This document shows, one piece after another, positions 57,407 through 64,000 of a stretch of DNA of 64,000 nucleotides. Position 1 is the stretch's first letter. Each line of letters starts with the position of its first letter. Made by a program: the position numbers and the translations under genes. The notes beneath the pieces were generated by a model. The model ran no database searches and was not told where the DNA came from. It saw only the letters and a program-made list of their open reading frames with translations. This DNA is from JAGVSV01 sp050952845. Lineage in GTDB: Bacteria; Bacillota; Clostridia; Christensenellales; Aristaeellaceae. The stretch is taken from the NCBI GenBank assembly GCA_050952845.1, contig JBMNLP010000001.1, positions 62,001 through 126,000 on the forward strand, read 5' to 3'.

Positions 57407-59365
57407 CTATTCGGCATAGACGAAGGGAATGCCGCGCCTGTTCGCAAAGGTAGCACCGAAGCTATCAGGCACCACGGTGAGGATGAGCGACGGGCAGTTG
57501 TAAAAAGCACTTGGTTTGATGATTGTCACAGAGGCGGGAATGTTGAGGCTGGTCAGGCTTTCGCAACGAGAAAACGCCTCGCTTCCGATGCTTTGCAGCC
57601 CCTCTGGCAGCGTAACGGCGGTCAGGCTGTCACAATCGGAAAACGCATAATTTCCCATTTGCAGGATGCCCTCCGGCACCATGCAGGTTTCTGCCAGGTT
57701 GCCATAAGGATAGCACACCAGGCGATTATCACCTTTATCAATCAACATGCCGTCCACCAGGGCAAAGCGCGGATGATCCGGTGAGAGTGACAGCTCGGCT
57801 TTTGTACGCACAAAGGGATTGTCGCCCATGGCTTTTAAGCTGTTCGGCAGTGTGATGCCGGTCAGGCTGTCACAACCATAAAACGCCTCGCTTCCGATGC
57901 TTTGCAGCCCCTTCGGCAACGTCATGCTGGTCAAGCCTTTGCACTGGGCAAACGCTGAGTCTCCAATGCTTTGCAGCCCCTCCGGCAGCGTGATGCCGGT
58001 CAGACTGTAACAATTAGAAAACGTCCCATTTCCAATGCTTTGCAACCCCTCCGGCAGCGCGATATTGGTCAGGTTTTTGCAATAGCTAAACGCGTCGTTT
58101 CCGATGCTTTGCAGTCCCTCCGGCAGCATCATGCTAGTCAGGTTGTTGCAAAATGAAAACGCTTGGTCTCCGATGCTTTGCAGCCCCTCCGGCAGCGTGA
58201 TGCCGGTCAGGCTGTAGCAATCGAAAAACGCAAAATTTCCTATATGCAGGATGCCCTCTGGCACCACGCAGGTTTCCGCCCGGCTGCCATAAGGATAACG
58301 CACCAGGCGCTTCTCTCCTTTATCGATCAGCATGCCGTCCACCAGGGCAAAGCGCGGATGATCCGGTGAGAGCAGCAGCTCGGCATTTGTACGAAAAAAG
58401 GGATTGCCACCCATGGTTTCCAAGCTGTCCGGCAGCGTCATGCTGGTCAGGTTGTTGCAAGAGGAAAACGCCCCGAAGCCAATGCTTTGCAGCCCCTCAG
58501 GCAGCGTCATGCTGGTCAGACTGTCGCAACCGTGAAACGCACTGCCTCCGATGCTTTGCAGCCCTTCCGGCAGCGTCATGCCGATCAGGCTGCTGCAAAG
58601 AGAAAACGCCCCGTCTCCGATGCTTTGCAGCCCCTCAGGCAGCGTGATGCCGGTCAGACTTCTGCAATTGGAAAACGTGATGTCTCCGATGCTTTGCAAC
58701 CCCTCCGGTAGGGTAATCCCGGTCAGGCTGTTGCAACCGTAAAACGCCAGGTTTCCTATATGCAGGATGCCCTCCGGCACCATGCAGGTTTCTGCCCCAT
58801 TGCCATAAGGATAGCACACCAGGCGCTTCTCTCCCTTATCGATCAACATGCCGTCCACCAGAGCAAAGCGCTGATGATCCGGTGAGAGCGACAGCTCGGC
58901 ATTGGTACCCGCAAAGGGATTGCCGCCCATGGTTTCCAGGCTGTCCGGCAGCGTGATGCTGGTCAGGCTATGACAACCGTAAAACGCCTCCCTTCCAATG
59001 CTTTGCAGCCCCTCCGGTAACGTGATGCCGGTCAGTCTGAAGCAGCCGTAAAACGCCCTGTCTCCGATGCTTTGCAGTCCTTCCGGCAGGCTGACACCAA
59101 TCAAACTGTCACAATAGTAAAACGCTTTCTTTCCAATTTCGACCACGGGGTATCTGTCTACCTTGTCCGGCACCGTCAGTTCCGGGTCATTCCCGCTGTA
59201 TCTTGTGATGACGGCTCCGCCGCTGTCGTTGAGGGTATAGGTAAAGCCGCCGCTTGTGTGCTGTTCAGCATCCCCGCTGCCCGCTGCCACGGCGGTGTTT
59301 CCCTGAACGGCGCAGCATGTTATCAGCAGCGCTGCCGCCAAAAGCCAAGTCCAAAGTTTTTTCAT
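57407..59365 (-). CDS. BspA-type leucine-rich repeat (LRR_5) surface protein 1
   Basis: A 652-residue exported protein, started at the second ATG (59365), 6 bases after GGAGGG. Leader MKKLWTWLLAAALLITC, then CAVQGN; the lipobox position carries Thr-Cys-Cys instead of the Thr-Gly-Cys of the next paralogue. A short beta domain (about 40-80, TYTLNDSGGAVITRYSGND) precedes roughly 20 repeats of a 23-residue unit with consensus LTGITLPEGLQSIGDxAF and a Cys or Asn at the turn. Every six or so units a non-LRR island (LSPDHPRFALVDGMLIDKG, then KRLVCYPYG and EGILHIGN) intervenes. BspA-like proteins act in adhesion. The C-terminus ends in FVYAE without a sorting signal. Confidence 0.92.
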   Translation of the reverse strand: MKKLWTWLLAAALLITCCAVQGNTAVAAGSGDAEQHTSGGFTYTLNDSGGAVITRYSGNDPELTVPDKVDRYPVVEIGKKAFYYCDSLIGVSLPEGLQSIGDRAFYGCFRLTGITLPEGLQSIGREAFYGCHSLTSITLPDSLETMGGNPFAGTNAELSLSPDHQRFALVDGMLIDKGEKRLVCYPYGNGAETCMVPEGILHIGNLAFYGCNSLTGITLPEGLQSIGDITFSNCRSLTGITLPEGLQSIGDGAFSLCSSLIGMTLPEGLQSIGGSAFHGCDSLTSMTLPEGLQSIGFGAFSSCNNLTSMTLPDSLETMGGNPFFRTNAELLLSPDHPRFALVDGMLIDKGEKRLVRYPYGSRAETCVVPEGILHIGNFAFFDCYSLTGITLPEGLQSIGDQAFSFCNNLTSMMLPEGLQSIGNDAFSYCKNLTNIALPEGLQSIGNGTFSNCYSLTGITLPEGLQSIGDSAFAQCKGLTSMTLPKGLQSIGSEAFYGCDSLTGITLPNSLKAMGDNPFVRTKAELSLSPDHPRFALVDGMLIDKGDNRLVCYPYGNLAETCMVPEGILQMGNYAFSDCDSLTAVTLPEGLQSIGSEAFSRCESLTSLNIPASVTIIKPSAFYNCPSLILTVVPDSFGATFANRRGIPFVYAE

Positions 59366-59399
59366 GATCATCCCTCCTGAAAAAGGTTATGCTGCATAC

Positions 59400-59428
59400 A
59401 ATATACGGGGATCCCTCGGCGGCGTCAA
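59400..59428 (-). promoter_or_regulatory. Promoter of LRR gene 1
   Basis: Minus strand: TTGACG (59428-59423), 17-base GC-rich spacer, TATATT (59405-59400), 35 bases upstream of the ATG. Confidence 0.65.
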
Positions 59429-59440
59429 GGGATGCAACGC

Positions 59441-59465
59441 AGGGCGATTGCTTACGGATCGCCCT
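59441..59465 (-). terminator. Hairpin downstream of LRR gene 2
   Basis: AGGGCGAT (59441-59448) pairs perfectly with ATCGCCCT (59458-59465) across a 9-base loop. It lies 50 bases after the LRR 2 stop and just before the LRR 1 promoter. A poor T tract makes it an imperfect terminator. Confidence 0.45.
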
Positions 59466-59514
59466 GACACGCTGCTCCCGGGAGACAACGATGTTTGATG
59501 CTGTATCATCTGCC

Positions 59515-61401
59515 CTACTCGGCATAGACGAAGGGAATGCCGTTGTCGTTCGCATAGGCAGCGCCGGGGCTGTCCGGCGCTACGGTGAGGGTGAGCGACG
59601 GGCAATTGTAAAAAATTGCCAATCCGATGGTTGTCACAGAGGCGGGGATGTTGAGGCTGGTCAGGCTGTCGCAATCGGAAAACGCACCTTTTCCGATGCT
59701 TTGCAGCCCCTCTGGCAGCGTGATGCCGATCAGGCTTTCGCAATCGAAAAACGCCCTGTTTCCTATATGCAGGATGCCTTCCGGCACCACGCAGGTTTCC
59801 GCCCGGCTGCCATAAGGATAACATACCAGGCGCTTCTCTTCTTTATCGATCAGCATGCCGTCCACCAGGGCAAAGCGCGGATGATCCGGTGAGAGCGACA
59901 GCTTGGCATTTGTACGAAAAAAGGGATTGCCACCCATGGTTTCCAAGCTGTCCGGCAGCGTCATGCCGGTCAGACTTTTGCACCAGGAAAACGCCCCTGC
60001 TCCGATACTTTGCAGCCCCTCAGGCAGCGTAACGGCGGTCAGGCTGGAGCAAGAGGAAAACGTCACTTCTCCGATACTTTGCAGCCCCTCAGGCAGCGTA
60101 ACGGCGGTCAGGCTTTTGCAATCTAAAAACGCCCCGACTCCGATGCTTTGCAGCCCCTCAGGCAGCGTGATGCCGGTCAGGCTTTCGCAATAGTAAAACG
60201 CATAGTCTCCGATGCTTTGCAGCCCCTCAGGCAGCGTAACGGCGGTCAGGCTGGAGCAAGAGTCAAACGCCCAGTCTCCAATGCTTTGCAGCCCCTCAGG
60301 CAGCGTAACGGCGGTCAGGCTATCACAATCGTAAAACGCCCTGTTTCCTATTTGCAGGATGCTCTCCGGCACCGCGCAGGTTTCTGCACTGCTGCCATAG
60401 GGATAGCACACTAAGCGCTTCTCACCTTTGTTGATCAGCATGCCATCCATCAGGGCAAAGCGCGGATGATCCGGTGAGAGCGACAGCTCGGCTTTTGTAT
60501 GAACAAAAGGATTGTCGCCCATGGTTTTTAGGCTGTCCGGCAGCGTAATGGCGGTTAGTCTCCGGCAATCGTAAAATGCGCTGTCTCCGATGCTTTGCAG
60601 CCCCTCCGGCAGCGTGATGCCGGTCAGGCTTTCACAATCGTAAAACGCATAGTCTCCGATGCTTTGCAGCCCCTCCGGTAGTGTAATGCCGGTCAAGCTT
60701 TTACATTTGGAAAACGCAGAAGATCCTATATGCAGGATGTCTTCCGGCACCACGCAGGTTTCTGCACTGCCTCCATAGAGATAGCACACTAAGCGCTTCT
60801 CTTCTTTATCGATCAGCATGCCGTCCACCAGGGCAAAGCGCGGATGATCCGGTGAGAGCGACAGCTCGGCTTTTGTACGCACAAAGGGATTGTCGCCCAT
60901 GGCTTTTAGGCTGTCCGGCAGCGTGATGCCGGTCAGGTTGCAACCGTAAAACGCGCTGTCTCCGATGCTTTGCAGCCCCTCGGGCAGCGTGATGCTGGTC
61001 AGGCTTTCACAAAAAGAAAACGCGCTGTTTCCGATGCTTTGTAGCCCCTTGGGCAGCGTAACAGCGGTTAGGCTGTTGCAATCGTAAAACGCCCAGTCTC
61101 CGATGCTTTGCAGCCCCTCAGGCAGCGTAACGGCGGTCAGGTTGTAGCGCCCGTAAAACGCTTTTGCCCCGATTTCGGTCACGGGGTATTCGTCCACCTT
61201 TTCCGGCACCGTCAGTTCCAGGTCATTCCCGCTGTACCCTGTGATGACGGCTCCGCCGCTGTCGTTGAGGGTATAGGTAAAGTCACCGCATACGCGTTCC
61301 TCAGGTTCCCCGTTTCCAGCTGCCCTGGCGGTGTTTCCCTGAACGGCGCAGCCTGTTATCAGCAGCGCTGCGGCTAAAAGCCAAATCCATAGTTTTTTCA
61401 T
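59515..61401 (-). CDS. BspA-type leucine-rich repeat lipoprotein 2
   Basis: A 628-residue paralogue of the 57407 gene. Start ATG at 61401. Leader MKKLWIWLLAAALLITGC has a canonical lipobox (ITGC), so it is probably lipid-anchored. The beta domain (FTYTLNDSGGAVITGYSGND) is followed by about 19 LRR_5 units and three LSPDHPRF islands. The end (SLTLTVAPDSPGAAYANDNG, FVYAE) matches its neighbours. High DNA similarity among the three genes and their spacers points to recent tandem duplication. It is likely a surface ligand-binding or adhesion protein. Confidence 0.92.
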   Translation of the reverse strand: MKKLWIWLLAAALLITGCAVQGNTARAAGNGEPEERVCGDFTYTLNDSGGAVITGYSGNDLELTVPEKVDEYPVTEIGAKAFYGRYNLTAVTLPEGLQSIGDWAFYDCNSLTAVTLPKGLQSIGNSAFSFCESLTSITLPEGLQSIGDSAFYGCNLTGITLPDSLKAMGDNPFVRTKAELSLSPDHPRFALVDGMLIDKEEKRLVCYLYGGSAETCVVPEDILHIGSSAFSKCKSLTGITLPEGLQSIGDYAFYDCESLTGITLPEGLQSIGDSAFYDCRRLTAITLPDSLKTMGDNPFVHTKAELSLSPDHPRFALMDGMLINKGEKRLVCYPYGSSAETCAVPESILQIGNRAFYDCDSLTAVTLPEGLQSIGDWAFDSCSSLTAVTLPEGLQSIGDYAFYYCESLTGITLPEGLQSIGVGAFLDCKSLTAVTLPEGLQSIGEVTFSSCSSLTAVTLPEGLQSIGAGAFSWCKSLTGMTLPDSLETMGGNPFFRTNAKLSLSPDHPRFALVDGMLIDKEEKRLVCYPYGSRAETCVVPEGILHIGNRAFFDCESLIGITLPEGLQSIGKGAFSDCDSLTSLNIPASVTTIGLAIFYNCPSLTLTVAPDSPGAAYANDNGIPFVYAE

Positions 61402-61435
61402 GATCATTCCTCCTGAAAAATGTTATGCTGCATAC

Positions 61436-61465
61436 AATATACGGAGAATCACCCGGCGGCGTCAA
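61436..61465 (-). promoter_or_regulatory. Promoter of LRR gene 2
   Basis: Minus strand: TTGACG (61465-61460), 18-base spacer, TATATT (61441-61436). One base longer in the spacer than the paralogous promoter at 59400. Confidence 0.6.
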
Positions 61466-61481
61466 GGACGGGACGCAACGC

Positions 61482-61506
61482 AGGGTGATCGTTTACGGAT
61501 CGCCCT
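61482..61506 (-). terminator. Hairpin downstream of LRR gene 3
   Basis: AGGGTGATC (61482-61490) and GATCGCCCT (61498-61506) pair over 9 bp with one wobble or mismatch, depending on strand. It is the counterpart of the hairpin at 59441 and has no strong T tract. Confidence 0.4.
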
Positions 61507-61555
61507 GACACGCTGCTCCCGGGAGGCAACGATGTTTGATGCTGTATCATATGCC

Positions 61556-64000
61556 CTACTCGGCATAGACGAAGGGAATAATGGCGCGCCTCTCCGCAAA
61601 GGTAGCACCGAAGCTATCAGGCACCACGGTGAGGGTGAGCGACGGGCATACGTCAAAAGCATCCGATCTGATCGTTATCACAGAGGCAGGGATATTAAGG
61701 CTGGTCAGGTTGTTGCAATAGGAAAACGCATTGTACCCGATGCTTTGCAGCCCCTCCGGCAGCGTGATGCCGGTCAGGCTGTCGCAACCGGAAAACGCCC
61801 GGTCTCCGATGCTTTGCAACCCCTCCGGCACCACGCAGGTTTCCGCCAGATCACCATAAGAATAGCATACCAGGCGCCTCGAGCTTTTGTCGATCAACAT
61901 GCCGTCCACCAGGGTAAAATATGGATGATCCGGTGAGAGCGACAGCTTGGCATTTGTATGAAAAAAGGGATTGCTACCCATGATTATTTCCAGGCTGTCC
62001 GGCAGCGTAAGGCCGGTCAGTCTGCAGTTGCAAAACGCGCTGTCTCCGATGCTTTGCAGCCCCTCAGGCAGCGTAAGGCCGGTCAGTCTTAAGCAGTTGC
62101 AAAACGCCCTGTCTCCGATGCTTTGCAGCCCCTCCGGCAGCGTAACGGCGGTTAGGCTGCCACAATCGGAAAATGCCTCTTTTCCGATGCTTTGCAGCCC
62201 CTCCGGCAGCGTAACGGCGGTCAGGCTGGAGCAATTGTAAAACGCCCTGTCTCCGATGCTTTGCAGTCCTTCCGGCAGCGTGATGCCGGTCAGACTTTTG
62301 CATTTGTAAAACGCCCTGTCTCCGATGCTTTGCAGCCCCTCCGGCAGCGTAACGGCAGTCAGGCTGGAGCAATCATAAAACGCATTATTTCCTATTTGCA
62401 GGATGCCCTCAGGCACAACGCAGGTTTCTGCACTGCTGCCATAGGGATAGCGCACCAGGCGCTTCTCACCTTTGTCGATCAGCATGCCGTCCACCAGGGC
62501 AAAGCGCGGATGATCCGGTGAGAGCAACAGCTCGGCTTTTGTATAAACAAAAGGATTGTCGCCCATGGTTTTTAGGCTGTCCGGCAGCGTGATGCCGGTC
62601 AGACTTTCGCAAGAGTAAAATGCCCCGTCTCCGATGCTTTGCAGCCCCTCCGGCAGCGTGATGCCGGTCAGACTTTTGCACCGGGAAAACGCGCTGTCTC
62701 CGATGCGCTGCATTCCTTCCGGCAGGCTGACACCAATCAAACTGTCACGATAGTAAAACGCTTCTGCTCCAATTTCGACCACGGGGTATCCGTCTACCTT
62801 GTCCGGCACCGTCAGTTCCCGGTAATAACCGCTGTACCCTGTGATGACGGCTTCGCCGCTATCGTTGAGGGTATAGGTAAAGTCACCGCTTACGCGTTCC
62901 TCAGGTTCCCCGCTCGTAGCTACAGGAATCTGGTTGTCGTTCGCATAGGCGGCGCCTATGCTGTTCGGCGCCACGGTGAGGGTGAGCAACGGACAATTGT
63001 CAAAAGCATCCGATCTGATCGTTATCACAGAGGCAGGGATATTAAGGCTGGTCAGGTTGTTGCAAGAGGAAAACGCCCCGTCTCCGATGCTTTGCAGCCC
63101 CTTGGGCAGCGTGATGCCGGTCAGGCTGTCGCACCATGAAAACGCCCTGTTTCCTATATGCAGGATGCCTTCCGGCACCACGCAGGTTTCCGTCCGGCTG
63201 CCATAGGGATAGCACACCAGGCGCTTCGAGCTTTTGTCGATCAACATGCCGTCCACCAGGGCAAAGCGCGGATGATCCGGTGAGAGTCGCAATTCAGCTT
63301 TTGTACGAACAAAAGGATTATCGCCCATGGTTTCCACGCTGTCCGGCAGCGTCATGCCGGTCAGGTTGTTGCAAGAGGAAAACGCCCCGACGCCAATGCT
63401 TTGCAGCCCCTCCGGCAGCGTCATGCTGGTCAGGCTGTCACAAGAGAAAAACGCATAGTCTCCAATGCTTTGCAGCCCCTTGGGCAGCGTGATGCCGGTC
63501 AGGCTGTCGCAAAAGGAAAACACCTCGTCCCCGATGCTTTGCAGCCCCTCCGGCAGCGTAATGCCGGTCAGGCTGTCGCACCATGAAAACGCCCTGTTTC
63601 CTATATGCAGGATGCCTTCCGGCACCACGCAGGTTTCCGCCCGGCTGCCATAGGGATAGCACACCAGGCGCTTCAAGCCTTTGTCGATCAGCATGCCATC
63701 CACCAGGACAAAGCGCGGATGATCCGGTGAGAGCGACAGCTCAGCTTGTGTACCCGTAAAGGGATTGTCGCCCATGGCTTTTAGGCTGTCCGGCAGCGTA
63801 ACGGCGGTCAGGCTGGAGCAACCGGAAAACGCGCTGTCTCCGATGCTTTGCAGCCCCTCAGGCAGCGTAACGGCGGTCAGGCTGGAGCAAAGGGAAAACG
63901 CATCGCTTTCGATGCTTTGCAGCCCCTCGGGCAGCGTAACGGTGGTCAGTTTGTAGCGCCAGTAAAATGCTCTTGCCCCGATTTCGGTCACGGGGTATTC
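61556..64000 (-). CDS. BspA-type leucine-rich repeat protein 3 (N-terminus outside window, internally fused)
   Basis: At least 814 residues; the frame is open at the right edge (EYPVTEIGARAF aligns just after the beta domain of paralogue 2), so leader and start are missing. Module 1 is an LRR_5 array ending in PNSIGAAYANDNQIP, the usual C-terminus without FVYAE. It runs directly into SGEPEERVSGDF and TYTLNDSGEAVITGYSG, the start of the mature region of the paralogues, and then a second LRR array ending in FVYAE. It is therefore two LRR proteins in one chain, joined near 62930, with the intervening stop, spacer and signal peptide deleted. Surface adhesion is the likely role. Confidence 0.9.
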   Translation of the reverse strand, partial: EYPVTEIGARAFYWRYKLTTVTLPEGLQSIESDAFSLCSSLTAVTLPEGLQSIGDSAFSGCSSLTAVTLPDSLKAMGDNPFTGTQAELSLSPDHPRFVLVDGMLIDKGLKRLVCYPYGSRAETCVVPEGILHIGNRAFSWCDSLTGITLPEGLQSIGDEVFSFCDSLTGITLPKGLQSIGDYAFFSCDSLTSMTLPEGLQSIGVGAFSSCNNLTGMTLPDSVETMGDNPFVRTKAELRLSPDHPRFALVDGMLIDKSSKRLVCYPYGSRTETCVVPEGILHIGNRAFSWCDSLTGITLPKGLQSIGDGAFSSCNNLTSLNIPASVITIRSDAFDNCPLLTLTVAPNSIGAAYANDNQIPVATSGEPEERVSGDFTYTLNDSGEAVITGYSGYYRELTVPDKVDGYPVVEIGAEAFYYRDSLIGVSLPEGMQRIGDSAFSRCKSLTGITLPEGLQSIGDGAFYSCESLTGITLPDSLKTMGDNPFVYTKAELLLSPDHPRFALVDGMLIDKGEKRLVRYPYGSSAETCVVPEGILQIGNNAFYDCSSLTAVTLPEGLQSIGDRAFYKCKSLTGITLPEGLQSIGDRAFYNCSSLTAVTLPEGLQSIGKEAFSDCGSLTAVTLPEGLQSIGDRAFCNCLRLTGLTLPEGLQSIGDSAFCNCRLTGLTLPDSLEIIMGSNPFFHTNAKLSLSPDHPYFTLVDGMLIDKSSRRLVCYSYGDLAETCVVPEGLQSIGDRAFSGCDSLTGITLPEGLQSIGYNAFSYCNNLTSLNIPASVITIRSDAFDVCPSLTLTVVPDSFGATFAERRAIIPFVYAE

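Larger units (their letters stand above)
59366..59514 (-). other. Spacer between LRR genes 1 and 2 (repeated unit)
   Basis: Closely similar to the spacer at 61402-61555. Each contains a TTGACG promoter, a GGGCGAT hairpin and the palindrome CTCCCGGGAG. No gene is present. Confidence 0.8.
61402..61555 (-). other. Spacer between LRR genes 2 and 3 (repeated unit)
   Basis: Second copy of the spacer described at 59366, with scattered substitutions. It holds the LRR gene 2 promoter and a hairpin downstream of LRR gene 3. No gene is present. Confidence 0.8.

Noticed and set aside
57407..64000. Regular 69-base DNA repeats that might be taken for a CRISPR array or minisatellite
   Set aside because: The periodicity matches 23-codon leucine-rich repeats in an open minus-strand frame, and there are no unique spacers of constant length.

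Overview
The window is GC-rich bacterial DNA that looks like a fermentative, Gram-positive-type anaerobe of the Bacillota, most likely an uncultured Clostridia member from a gut or similar plant- or mucin-fed habitat. This rests on strong AGGAGG-type ribosome sites with frequent GTG and TTG starts, long operons with ATGA overlaps, several carbohydrate ABC importers, a CD1871A-type CXXC small protein, an M29 aminopeptidase, SH3b envelope proteins and BspA-type leucine-rich repeat proteins. No rRNA, tRNA or CRISPR array was seen.

Positions 1-22334 are glycan-utilisation loci. A minus-strand operon runs LacI regulator, two LplB/LplC-type permeases, solute-binding protein, and a beta-helix/PKD protein cut by the window edge. 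Divergent from it is a plus-strand operon of a GH2 enzyme, a UroD-like protein and a GH38 alpha-mannosidase, with a perfect 14-bp LacI-type operator in the divergent region. Facing these is a second minus-strand importer operon (solute-binding protein, MalF- and MalG-type permeases, UroD-like protein, GH127-type enzyme), preceded by a nucleoside hydrolase and a MarR regulator. A third UroD-like gene lies at 21264.

Positions 22346-46447 are almost wholly minus strand. They hold an SH3b protein, HemW, an esterase, an M29 aminopeptidase, an acyltransferase, a very large membrane repeat protein with a zinc ribbon, a secreted protein of unknown function, a redox module (polyferredoxin, a 47-residue CXXC protein, TlpA thioredoxin), pyrimidine-nucleoside phosphorylase, a DUF4432 mutarotase-like protein, a NarL-type two-component pair, and a P-II-like/DUF1538 pair. 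A sugar-acid/rhamnoside locus follows: KDG kinase, GH78, a class C beta-lactamase-fold serine hydrolase and a TIM-barrel isomerase.

Positions 46576-54061 are a rearranged zone. An envelope-protein gene and its promoter are partly duplicated about 4.76 kb downstream. The second copy is a multiply frameshifted pseudogene, and an IS66-type element sits exactly against the start of the duplicated segment. Between gene and element lie C/G-rich 35-bp repeats in both orientations around an AT-rich centre.

Positions 54123-64000 carry capA, an OmpR-type two-component system, and three tandem BspA-like leucine-rich repeat genes. The last is cut by the window edge and is itself an internal fusion of two paralogues.
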